From positions 1-10,211 of the forward strand of contig JAAYND010000211.1 of NCBI GenBank assembly GCA_012521035.1: a stretch of 10,211 nt of DNA, written 5' to 3'. This document shows, in pieces, positions 1 through 5,660 of the stretch (positions are counted from its first letter, which is position 1; every line of letters starts with the position of its first letter). This stretch comes from Methanomicrobiales archaeon (GTDB lineage Archaea > Halobacteriota > Methanomicrobia > Methanomicrobiales > Methanoculleaceae). The translations under genes and the position numbers were made by a program. The notes under the pieces are model-generated. The model ran no database searches and was not told the origin of the DNA. It saw only the letters and a list, made by a program, of their open reading frames with translations.

Positions 1-15
1 GTGGTGGGGACATAG
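1..15 (+). CDS. 3' end of an upstream coding sequence (possible nadX)
   Basis: The first 15 bases read in frame as Val-Val-Gly-Thr followed by TAG, ending two bases before the nadA start codon. A gene ending this close to nadA fits an operon. In many methanogens the gene before nadA is nadX, aspartate dehydrogenase, which supplies iminoaspartate for NadA, and a short hydrophobic tail ending Gly-Thr would suit that family. Four residues cannot prove identity, so this is an inference from context. The G-rich stretch at positions 3-9 probably doubles as the ribosome-binding site for nadA. Confidence 0.35.
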   Translation: MVGT

Positions 16-17
16 CA

Positions 18-911
18 ATGGAAATGGAGATTCGTGCGCTCAAAACCCAAAAAAACGCAATTATCATGGCGCATAACTACCAGCCCCTGGAGATCCAGGC
101 GCTCGCCGATGTGGTGGGCGATAGCCTCGAGCTTGCGGTGAAGGCAAAAGAGGCCAGAGCAGACCTGATCGTCGTCTGCGGGGTCCGGTTTATGGCTGAG
201 ACGGCAAAGATCCTCAACCCTGAGCGAAAGGTAATCATTCCGGTTCTGGATGCGGGATGTCCCCTCGCCGATTTCCTGACGCCGGATATGATCCGGGAGG
301 CGAAGAAGCAGCATCCGGATGCGGCCGTGGTGGTCTATGCCAACAGCACAGCGGAGAGCAAGGCACTCGCCGATATCGTCTGCACATCGGCAAACGCGGT
401 TAAGGTCGTCGCATCACTCCCGAACGATACGATCCTCTTTGGACCTGACTCAAACCTCGCAGCGTACGTCCAGCGGGAGCTCCCCGACAAGACGATCATC
501 CCGCTCCCACCCGGTGGCCACTGCTACGTCCATACCGGTTTTTCCATCGCCGACGTAGAGGCGGCCCGGAGAAAGGGTGGTGTGATCATCTGTCACCCCG
601 AGTGCCCGCCGGAGATCCAGGAGAAGTCCGACCTGATCGCATCCACCGGTGGGATGGTCCGTGGCGCCGCCGGGGAGGGCGAACCCTGGTCGGTCTTCAC
701 CGAGCGGGATATGGTCTCCCGCCTCCGGGTGCTCTACCCGGACAGGGTCTTTTACGAGAAGCCGGAAGCGATCTGCGTGGATATGAAGAAGATATCCCTC
801 GACGATCTCCTGCGGGCGCTCGAGTGTGAAGAGCACGAGATCATCCTCTCCCGGGAGGTCATGGATCGCGCGCGCCTGGCTATCGAGCGGATGATCGCCG
901 TCGGGGCGTGA
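18..911 (+). CDS. nadA: Quinolinate synthase NadA
   Basis: NadA condenses iminoaspartate with dihydroxyacetone phosphate to give quinolinate, the second step of NAD synthesis from aspartate, in the cytoplasm, using an oxygen-sensitive [4Fe-4S] cluster. The 297-residue length fits the compact archaeal/Thermotoga form. Three cysteines sit where cluster ligands are expected: C81 (in DAGCPLADF), C169 (in GGHCYVHTG) and C253 (in EAICVDM). The substrate-site motifs MAHNYQ (17-22), YANSTAE (107-113) and the HPEC signature (193-196) are present, so the enzyme looks intact. The ATG at 18 follows a G-rich stretch at 3-9; a second ATG at 24 is an alternative start that would remove two residues. The stop overlaps the nadC start, so the two are co-transcribed and probably translationally coupled. 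Confidence 0.97.
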   Translation: MEMEIRALKTQKNAIIMAHNYQPLEIQALADVVGDSLELAVKAKEARADLIVVCGVRFMAETAKILNPERKVIIPVLDAGCPLADFLTPDMIREAKKQHPDAAVVVYANSTAESKALADIVCTSANAVKVVASLPNDTILFGPDSNLAAYVQRELPDKTIIPLPPGGHCYVHTGFSIADVEAARRKGGVIICHPECPPEIQEKSDLIASTGGMVRGAAGEGEPWSVFTERDMVSRLRVLYPDRVFYEKPEAICVDMKKISLDDLLRALECEEHEIILSREVMDRARLAIERMIAVGA

Positions 912-1771
912 GCGTGTTGGTCCCGCTCGAAGACCTTCTCCGGTTCATCAGGGAGGATGCACCGTGGGGCGATGTCACCACCGATGCGGTCGTCCCCGAC
1001 ATCACCTGCCGGGCGGCGATCAGGGCAAAGGATCGCGGGATCATCGCCGGCCTTGCCGAGGCGCAGACGCTCTTTGAACACTTCGGTGTCACGGTCCGCG
1101 CGCGGTCCGCTGACGGCAGACCGGTCACCTCGGGGGAGGTCGTCCTCGACCTCGCCGGTCCTGCAAGGGCAATCCTCCTCGTTGAGCGGACAGCGCTCAA
1201 CATCATCGGGCGGATGAGCGGGATCGCGACGCGGACACGGGCGGCGGTCGATGTCGTGCAAGGTCTCTCTCCAGACATCCGGGTCGCCGCAACCCGGAAG
1301 ACAGCCCCGGGGCTCCGGGCGCTGGATAAGAAGGCGGTGATACTCGGTGGAGGTGACCCGCACCGCTACACCCTCTCGGATATGGTCCTGATCAAGGATA
1401 ACCACCTTGCGCTGGTGCCACTCCCGGAGGCGATACGGCGGGCGAAGGAGCAGAGCCTCTACCGGGTGGTCGAGGTAGAGGTCGGGGTGATGAGTGACGC
1501 GATTATGGCTGCCGGTGCCGGGGCTGATATCATCCTCCTCGATAACATGACACCGGATGCGGTTTTTGAGACGGTCCAGGCGCTTGTCGAGCGGGGTCTC
1601 CGGGAGCGGGTGACCCTCGAGGTCTCGGGGAATGTTGCCGGCGGCGACATTGCCCGGTATGCCGCGACAGGGATCGACGTCATCAGCATGGGCGCGCTCA
1701 CCCACACGGTCAGGAACTTCGATGTGAGCCTGGATATCGTGAAGGGTATGAGCACGGTTAGAATTCCATAG
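908..1771 (+). CDS. nadC: Nicotinate-nucleotide pyrophosphorylase (carboxylating), quinolinate phosphoribosyltransferase NadC
   Basis: NadC converts quinolinate and PRPP to nicotinate mononucleotide, CO2 and pyrophosphate, directly after NadA. The 287-residue length is normal for the family. Visible signatures: an N-terminal domain with APWGDVTT (18-25); then the barrel with TRKT (129-132), the HR pair at 152-153, LIKDNH (161-166), the EVEV strand (189-192), LLDN (210-213), EVSGNV (238-243) and ISMGALTHT (259-267). These carry the phosphate- and quinolinate-binding basic residues and the acidic residues of the active site. The start is a GTG at 908 whose last two bases form part of the nadA stop (GTGA), a classic coupled junction. 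A hairpin with a T-run follows 8 bases after the stop, so nadC is likely the last gene of the operon. Confidence 0.97.
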   Translation: MSVLVPLEDLLRFIREDAPWGDVTTDAVVPDITCRAAIRAKDRGIIAGLAEAQTLFEHFGVTVRARSADGRPVTSGEVVLDLAGPARAILLVERTALNIIGRMSGIATRTRAAVDVVQGLSPDIRVAATRKTAPGLRALDKKAVILGGGDPHRYTLSDMVLIKDNHLALVPLPEAIRRAKEQSLYRVVEVEVGVMSDAIMAAGAGADIILLDNMTPDAVFETVQALVERGLRERVTLEVSGNVAGGDIARYAATGIDVISMGALTHTVRNFDVSLDIVKGMSTVRIP

Positions 1772-1778
1772 ACAGATA

Positions 1779-1820
1779 CCCGGCTTCCATCTCACAGGAG
1801 CCCGGGCTGGCCTCTTTTTT
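1779..1820 (+). terminator. Hairpin and T-run after nadC
   Basis: Arms 1779-1788 (CCCGGCTTCC) and 1797-1806 (GGAGCCCGGG) can pair over ten positions with one C-C mismatch and one G-T wobble, around an 8-base loop. Six T residues follow at 1815-1820. Archaeal termination mainly needs the U-rich tract, with the hairpin as support. The position just past nadC, before non-coding repeats, fits the end of the nadA-nadC transcript. Confidence 0.6.
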
Positions 1821-1931
1821 CTCGCTGCTACAGGATTCCCACGATGAGGTATGGCGCGCTCCGATCTTCCGGGCAGGGATGCCCTCATACGTCGCTTTGT
1901 ACCCGCACCCCGCCCGGCGTCGGCTCTGATT
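1821..1931. other. Intergenic stretch between nadC terminator and first repeat copy, no gene seen
   Basis: About 110 bases without a convincing gene on either strand. Read on the minus strand, 1854-1901 encodes a short peptide containing YEGIPARKIGAR, reminiscent of the C-terminal end of hexapeptide-repeat acyltransferases, but it has no preceding domain and runs on into the nadC terminator. It may be a gene relic or chance. Confidence 0.4.
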
Positions 1932-1975
1932 ATGCCCTTCGCCGGCCCACACACTGCTCCGCCCACCCTAATCCC
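1932..1975 (+). repeat. Repeat family, fragment R1 (start of module C)
   Basis: This stretch (ATGCCCTTCGCCGGCCCAC and following) nearly matches the junction into module C of full copy R7 at 5334-5372, and ends with the ATCCCGCC that precedes the next copy. It looks like a truncated leading copy of the array that continues through 2922. Confidence 0.65.
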
Positions 1976-2290
1976 GCCTTTCGCCGGCATCATCCCATAC
2001 ACCGGACCGTGGGGCTATCGCCTGGGGAGGGGTCCGGGGAGGGAACCCCCTCCCCGCCGGCGAGAACCATACCGGCCATCCTACAGGGCTCCCACGCAGG
2101 AGCGGGGGTTCTCGCGACGAGAGCCCGGGGAGGGCGCAAGTCCGGGGCGCCGGCTCATACACCGCTCCGCCCACCCCACCCGCGCCTTCGGCGCTCCTCC
2201 CCCGCCCTCGGGGCGGGGGCAGTAGTCGCGATATCCCCCGCAAGGGCACAAGCACAGGGAAGGCCGGCCCGGGGAGGCAACCCCGATCCC
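1976..2290 (+). repeat. Hairpin-rich repeat, full copy R2 (315 bp)
   Basis: A complete unit in module order A-B-C-D. Module A has the CGCCGGCATCATCCCATAC lead, the GGGGCTATCGC arm (2011-2021, one base off the family form) and the hairpin GGGGAGGG/CCCTCCCC (2036-2055). Module B is bounded by GAGAACC and GGTTCTC, followed by a GGGC-GCAA hairpin. Module C carries GCGCC/GGCGC and a 9-bp stem 2199-2207/2211-2219, then the closing arm GCGATATCCCC (2228-2238). Module D is a spacer with GGCCGGCC. The next copy begins 315 bases later at the same point. I see no protein-coding signature. Confidence 0.85.
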
Positions 2291-2478
2291 GCCTTTTGCC
2301 GGCATCATCCCATACACTGGACCGTGGGGGATATCGCCCGGGGAGGGGCCCGGGGAGGGAACCCCCTCCCCGTCGTCGAGAACCATACTGGCCCTCCCAT
2401 AGGGCTCCCGCGCAGGAGCGGGGGTTCTCGTGGCAAGAGCCCGGGGAGGGCGGAACCGGGGTTGCCTCCCCCGGCTGC
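2291..2478 (+). repeat. Hairpin-rich repeat, copy R3 lacking module C
   Basis: Modules A and B match R2 and R7 closely: GGGGATATCGCCCGGGG, the perfect hairpin 2352-2359/2364-2371 with loop AACC, then GAGAACC...GGTTCTC. Module C with its closing arm is missing, and copy R4 follows directly. The GCAA hairpin is also altered here (GGCGGAACC). The 188-bp unit therefore looks like an internal deletion of the 315-bp form. Confidence 0.85.
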
Positions 2479-2824
2479 GCCCTTCGCTGGCATCCTCCCA
2501 TACACCGTACCGTGGGGATATCGCCTGGGGAGGGGGCCGGGGAGGGAACCCCCTCCCCGGAGAAGAGAACCACACAGTCCCCCCACAGAGCTCCCGCGCA
2601 GGAGCGGGGGTTCTCATGGCGAGAGCCCGGGAAGGGCGCAAGCCCGGGGTGCCGGCTTCGAACATGCCTTTCGCCGGCATCTCACTACACACTGCTCTCC
2701 TATCTCCCCCACCCCTCCCGCACCTTCGGCGCTCCTCCCCCGCCCACAGGAAGGGGGCAGTAGTCGCGATATCCCCCGCAAGGGCACAAGCACAGGGAAG
2801 GCCGGCCCGGGATGCCGACCCGGC
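2479..2824 (+). repeat. Hairpin-rich repeat, full copy R4 (346 bp)
   Basis: A complete A-B-C-D copy with perfect outer arms: GGGGATATCGC at 2514-2524 and its exact reverse complement GCGATATCCCC at 2766-2776. Inside are hairpin 2539-2546/2551-2558, the B-module outer stem 2565-2571/2609-2615, an inner hairpin 2590-2594/2601-2605, and GGGC-GCAA-GCCC. It is longer than R2 because of an extra segment at 2656-2715, which resembles the same position in R6. Confidence 0.85.
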
Positions 2825-2922
2825 CATGCCTTCGCCGGTATCATTCCATGCGGTGGACCGTGGGGATATCACCCGGGGAGAACCATGCCGCCCCTCCCAC
2901 AGAGCCCCCACAAAGCAACGCT
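2825..2922 (+). repeat. Hairpin-rich repeat, degenerate copy R5
   Basis: Module A starts normally (CCTTCGCCGGTATCATTCC, then GTGGGGATATCACCCGGGGAG) but jumps straight into the GAGAACC of module B. The GGGGAGGG/CCCTCCCC hairpin is missing. The B module then decays after CCTCCCACAGAGC. The join at the shared GGGGAG/GAGAACC text suggests a short-homology deletion. This is the ragged 3' end of the first array. Confidence 0.75.
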
Positions 2923-3044
2923 ACACCAGAGCGACCTTCCACGGTCACCATGCCGGCAGTCTGGTGCCCGCAAAAAACCCTTCGACTACAAAATAACCCG
3001 GGGATGGACTTGTGCTCACGAATGAGTCCGGACGGCGCTATGCA
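2923..3044. other. Spacer between first repeat array and minus-strand gene
   Basis: No gene seen. On the minus strand, downstream of the gene ending at 3045, there is a small inverted repeat GGACT/AGTCC (about 3005-3028) and a run of six T at 2972-2977. This could end the minus-strand transcript, but the hairpin is weak. Confidence 0.35.
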
Positions 3045-3473
3045 TCACGACATGGGGGGCGTGTCCTCATCCATCGCAAGCTCATCCAGGAATGGCATCA
3101 GTCCCTTGATGTAGGCTACGGGCTCTCCCTCTCCCATCTCGATCTCTCCGTAGGCGATGACCTCAACGACCAGCGGGAGGTCATCCAGGCACTGGGTAAA
3201 GAGAGGATTTGACTCAGTGGCAAATTCGAGGAACGTATCGAGCCTGACAAACGGGCGTTCCAGGTCGGGAATACCCCTGTACTCCTGCAGATCCTCCTCG
3301 AGCGTGGAAGATACGGCCAGAGATTCCTCAAAGTAGAGATAAACGTGAAATTTCTGACGTTTCCCCATCCTGTCAAGTTCCCTGATATCGATCTTCGCGC
3401 CGGATGCAATACCGAGGCGCTCCAGGTCCGGCGGGAACGCTGTCCCCTCCAGTATACCGGTCGGGTTCACCAT
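3045..3473 (-). CDS. Unrecognised 142-residue protein
   Basis: I do not recognise this family. The frame is open for 142 codons, and codon choice (CTC/CTG, GAG, GCC) resembles that of the sure genes, so it is probably real. It has no signal peptide, membrane segment, cysteine cluster or nucleotide-binding motif. The N-terminus contains PPDLERLGI and ASGAKIDIREL; the middle predicts alternating strand and helix (FHVYLYFEESLAV, LEEDLQEYRG); the C-terminus is strongly acidic (GEIEMGEGEP, LAMDEDTPP). It may be a small soluble alpha/beta protein. It is divergent from the HEAT-repeat gene with 89 bases between start codons. No Shine-Dalgarno lies next to the ATG, and a TATTTTTCTA box sits about 28 bases upstream, which would suit a leaderless mRNA. 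Confidence 0.75.
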   Translation of the reverse strand: MVNPTGILEGTAFPPDLERLGIASGAKIDIRELDRMGKRQKFHVYLYFEESLAVSSTLEEDLQEYRGIPDLERPFVRLDTFLEFATESNPLFTQCLDDLPLVVEVIAYGEIEMGEGEPVAYIKGLMPFLDELAMDEDTPPMS

Positions 3474-3495
3474 GGTACGATGATGGCCGGGGAAA

Positions 3496-3505
3496 TAGAA
3501 AAATA
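3496..3505 (-). promoter_or_regulatory. Candidate TATA box for the 142-residue protein
   Basis: On the minus strand this reads TATTTTTCTA, centred about 28 bases before the ATG at 3473. That is the expected TATA-to-start-site distance if transcription begins at the start codon. This is inferred from position and AT content only. Confidence 0.3.
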
Positions 3506-3520
3506 CACCTTCCGGGGCAA

Positions 3521-3530
3521 AATCTTATAC
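3521..3530 (+). promoter_or_regulatory. Candidate TATA box for the HEAT-repeat gene
   Basis: AATCTTATAC is the AT-rich element upstream of the HEAT-repeat gene. Transcription would start near 3552, just before the strong ribosome-binding site GAGGTGA at 3553-3559. It is a weak match to the archaeal consensus. Confidence 0.3.
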
Positions 3531-3562
3531 TCAGGCGGTTCAAAATGAACATGAGGTGACCT

Positions 3563-4105
3563 ATGACAGGGAAGGATTTGCCGGTACCGGGGCAGGAGAT
3601 TGGCGATCCCGGTTGGGAACAGAAACTTCACAGGCACCTGGCGATGCTTGAGTCCGCGAACCCCAATGATCGGTGGCGGGCCGCGGAGGTTCTCGGAGAG
3701 ATGGGAGACCGCCGCGCGGTGCAACCGCTGATCCAGGCACTGAATGATGAGTACGTCGATGTGCGATGGAAGGCAGCGAGATCTCTTGGAATCATCGATG
3801 GACGAGAACCTGTGCTCCCCCTGATACAGACTCTGGAGGATGAGAACTCCTGGGTCAGGACAGGAGCGGCATGGGCGCTCGGGAATATTGGCGATCCCAG
3901 GGCAGTTGAACCGCTGATCCGGTTGTTCGATGACCCAAAACCTCGCGTCAGGAAGATGGCGGCACGAGCGCTCGGGCGGATTGGTAACCCGCGGGCCAGG
4001 GAGCCACTGGTGCGCCTCCTCGGGGATACCAACCGCGATGTCAAGGCCGCAGCCCGGCAGGCGATCGACGATATCGGGACCGAGCGTGAGATCCCGAGCG
4101 TGTGA
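3563..4105 (+). CDS. HEAT-repeat (PBS-lyase-type) protein
   Basis: A 180-residue protein built almost entirely of HEAT-like helical repeats with an exact 31-residue period: units at about 36-66, 67-97, 98-128, 129-159 and a partial one at 160-172. Each contains the pattern R-x-x-A-A-x-x-L-G-x-x-G-D-x-R-A-V-x-P-L-I-x-x-L followed by an acidic turn. These units stack into a curved scaffold that binds proteins; the family includes phycobilin-lyase-like repeats but lyase activity is not implied here. The first 35 residues are a polar leader with no signal peptide. The ATG at 3563 is supported by GAGGTGA at 3553-3559. The partner is unknown; the divergent gene at 3045-3473 is one candidate from position alone. 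Confidence 0.93.
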   Translation: MTGKDLPVPGQEIGDPGWEQKLHRHLAMLESANPNDRWRAAEVLGEMGDRRAVQPLIQALNDEYVDVRWKAARSLGIIDGREPVLPLIQTLEDENSWVRTGAAWALGNIGDPRAVEPLIRLFDDPKPRVRKMAARALGRIGNPRAREPLVRLLGDTNRDVKAAARQAIDDIGTEREIPSV

Positions 4106-4271
4106 CGGGTTATTCCCGCCCCGCGAAGGGAAGCAACCACATTTTCCATAAGACCGCACCCGCACCCGCGCCTCACAGGGCCGGCCGCGCAGTGATGGAA
4201 CCACCCTCCTCCACACCTGATTGAATAATTAGCAGAAATCAGCTCTATCTGTCACCGGATCATTACGGCTA

Positions 4272-4280
4272 TTTTATATA
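4272..4280 (+). promoter_or_regulatory. TATA box of the deaminase gene
   Basis: TTTTATATA is a good archaeal TATA box. Its centre is about 27 bases before the ATG at 4304, placing the transcription start at or just before that codon. It also overlaps an upstream in-frame ATG at 4280, which argues against that codon as the translation start. Confidence 0.65.
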
Positions 4281-4303
4281 TGAGGTGTCCCGGAGGATCT
4301 CTT

Positions 4304-4738
4304 ATGGACTTATTCATGATGTGCGCCATTGAAGAGGCAGAAGCAGGCCTGCAGGAAGGCGGAATTCCCATCGGCTCGGTCCTGGTGCGCGATGGTCGGA
4401 TCATCGGGCGGGGCCGGAACCGTCGCGTCCAGGACAACGACCCCGTGCTCCACGCCGAGATCGTGTGCCTGAGAAACGCCGGGAGGATCCAGAGCTACGC
4501 CGGGTGCACACTCTACTCCACGCTGATGCCCTGTTACCTCTGTGCAGGTGCGGTCGTCCAGTTCGGGATCGAGAAGGTCATAGCTGGAGAATCAGAAAAT
4601 TTCCCCGGCGCGCGCGAATTTCTCGAATCCCACGGGGTGGAGGTTCTCGATCTCGACCTCGACGTCTGCAAGGAGATGATGGGAAAGTTTATCGAGGCAC
4701 ATCCTGACCTCTGGTATGAGGATATCGGGATGCTGTGA
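4304..4738 (+). CDS. Cytosine-deaminase-like zinc enzyme (yeast Fcy1 type)
   Basis: A member of the cytidine/deoxycytidylate deaminase fold. The zinc site is complete: H50-A-E52 in DPVLHAEI supplies one ligand and the catalytic proton shuttle, and P76-C77-x-x-C80 the two cysteine ligands. Unlike tRNA adenosine or guanine deaminases, the closest remembered resemblance is yeast cytosine deaminase: EEAEAGLQEGGIPIG near the N-terminus, GENxNF-like GESENF (95-100), and the C-terminal tail WYEDIG, which matches the yeast WFEDIG end that caps the active site. Likely role: pyrimidine salvage, cytosine to uracil; other small amino-heterocycle substrates are possible. I start at ATG 4304 (144 residues) with GGAGG at 4292-4296; an in-frame ATG at 4280 would add eight residues but lies inside the TATA box. 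Confidence 0.88.
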   Translation: MDLFMMCAIEEAEAGLQEGGIPIGSVLVRDGRIIGRGRNRRVQDNDPVLHAEIVCLRNAGRIQSYAGCTLYSTLMPCYLCAGAVVQFGIEKVIAGESENFPGAREFLESHGVEVLDLDLDVCKEMMGKFIEAHPDLWYEDIGML

Positions 4739-4886
4739 GCTGGCTCATGACAGGTATCGGACAGGTATCGAAACGCGCCACTGAACCGTCGTTGCCCCTG
4801 CCCTCCTCCCTGTCGGAGCCTGAATCGATTTTACGGTCGTTCACCTCCCGGCAGTGCCCGCGGCCGGATAGGGCGTCGGCGAAGAA
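4739..4886. other. Spacer between deaminase gene and second repeat array
   Basis: No gene seen. It begins with an exact tandem duplication of GACAGGTATCG (4749-4759 and 4760-4770) just after the deaminase stop. The rest is unstructured GC-rich sequence leading into the truncated first repeat copy. No T-run terminator is evident. Confidence 0.45.
4749..4770 (+). repeat. Two tandem 11-bp copies after the deaminase gene
   Basis: GACAGGTATCG occurs twice head to tail with no gap. It could be a slippage product or a small binding site; nothing else marks its role. Confidence 0.6.
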
Positions 4887-5145
4887 GCCCCTCCCCGCCG
4901 GGGAGAACCATGCCGGCCCTTTCACAAGATCCCCGCGCAGGAGGGGTTCTCGTGCCGAGAGCCCAGGGAGGGCGTAAGCGCGGGGTGCCAGCCCCGAACA
5001 TACCTTTTGCCGGCATCTCGCCATATACTGCTCTCCTCTCCCCCCACCCCGCCCGCGCCGGTCGTGCGCTCCTCCCCCGCCTCGGGGCGGGGGCAGTAGT
5101 CGCGATATCTCCGGAATGGCCGGCCCGGGGAGGCGAACCCGATTC
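4887..5145 (+). repeat. Hairpin-rich repeat, 5'-truncated copy R6
   Basis: Starts within module A at the CCCCTCCCC arm, then module B (GAGAACC at 4904 to GGTTCTC), a B-to-C junction like that of R4 (CATACCTTTTGCCGGCATCTCGCC), module C with the CCCCCGCC/GGGGCGGGG stem and a closing CGCGATATC, then a shortened module D with GGCCGGCCCGGGGAGGC. The opening GATATC arm is missing, so outer pairing is impossible in this copy. Confidence 0.8.
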
Positions 5146-5467
5146 CGCCCTCCACCGGCATCATCCCATACACCGTACCGTGGGGATATCACCCGGGGTG
5201 GGGCTCGGAGAGGGAACCCCCTCCCCGGCAAAGAGAACCATACTGGCCCTCCCATAGGGCTCCCGCGCAGGAGCGGGGGTTCTCGTGGCGAGAGCCCCGG
5301 AGGGGCGCAAGCCCGGGGCGCCAGCCCTGAACATGCCCTTCGCCGGCCCATACACCGCTCCGCCCACCCCTCCCGCGCCTTCGGCGCTCCTCCCCCGCCC
5401 ACGGGGGCGGGGGCAGTAGTCGCGATATCCCCAGCAAGGGCACAAGCACGGAGAAGGCCGGCCGACC
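5146..5467 (+). repeat. Hairpin-rich repeat, full copy R7
   Basis: The best-preserved unit of the second array. Outer arms: GGGGATATC 5182-5190 and GATATCCCC 5424-5432. The module B outer stem is 5233-5239/5278-5284 and encloses GCCCT/AGGGC (5246-5250/5256-5260) and GCTCC/GGAGC (5259-5263/5270-5274). The GCAA-loop hairpin is 5303-5314. Module C stems are GCGCC/GGCGC (5375-5379/5383-5387) and a 9-bp stem (5392-5400/5405-5413). The order and orientation are the same as in the first array. Confidence 0.85.
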
Positions 5468-5536
5468 ATGCCTCCGCCGGCATTATCCCACACACCGGAC
5501 CGTGGGGATATCGCCCGGGGAGGGGAACCTGATTCC
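5468..5536 (+). repeat. Hairpin-rich repeat, 3'-truncated copy R8 (module A only)
   Basis: CCTCCGCCGGCATTATCCC, then GGACCGTGGGGATATCGCCCGGGGAGGGG, after which similarity stops at about 5530. The array ends inside a unit, as the first array does. Confidence 0.75.
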
Positions 5537-5660
5537 TCCCTTGCTGACCTCTCAGGAGACCTCCCGGCAGATCTGAAAACCCTTAAACAGACTGGATCTC
5601 CCCCGACGGAGCAAAAAAAAGTATTTATCTCGCAGGATATGTGCGTTCGACCAGCCTACC
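5537..5660. other. Spacer between second repeat array and amzA
   Basis: No gene seen. It holds a short GC-rich stretch with GGAG/CTCC symmetry, then the AT-rich run described as the amzA terminator. Confidence 0.4.
5613..5620 (-). terminator. Oligo-T tract downstream of amzA
   Basis: Eight A on the plus strand are eight T on the minus strand, about 40 bases past the amzA stop. Uninterrupted T-tracts are the main signal for archaeal transcription termination. No strong hairpin precedes it. Confidence 0.5.

Noticed and set aside
450..2002. Long minus-strand frames opposite nadA and nadC
   Set aside because: Mirror frames of well-conserved genes; no domain and no start signals.
1932..2922. CRISPR array
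   Set aside because: Units are over 180 bp, contiguous and without unique 30-40 bp spacers, and no cas genes are present.
1932..2922. Insertion sequence or transposon
   Set aside because: No transposase frame and no target duplication seen. A non-autonomous MITE-like origin remains possible and is raised as a finding.
1844..3025. Long open frame (393 codons) through the first repeat array, and several 200-280 codon frames on both strands
   Set aside because: Open frames occur together in many frames because stop codons are rare in this GC-rich text. The translations are Pro/Arg/Gly/Ser-rich, frame is not kept between repeat copies, and no ribosome-binding site or domain is seen.
4106..4118. 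CGGG-TTATT-CCCG hairpin just after the HEAT gene as terminator
   Set aside because: Only a 4-bp stem and no T-run follows; too weak to list.
4280..4303. Extended N-terminus of the deaminase from ATG 4280
   Set aside because: This codon overlaps the TATA box and has no ribosome-binding site; ATG 4304 has GGAGG and matches the family's start.
4689..5532. Open frames across the second repeat array, such as 268 codons on the minus strand
   Set aside because: Same reasons as the first array; the minus-strand frame also runs into the end of the deaminase gene.
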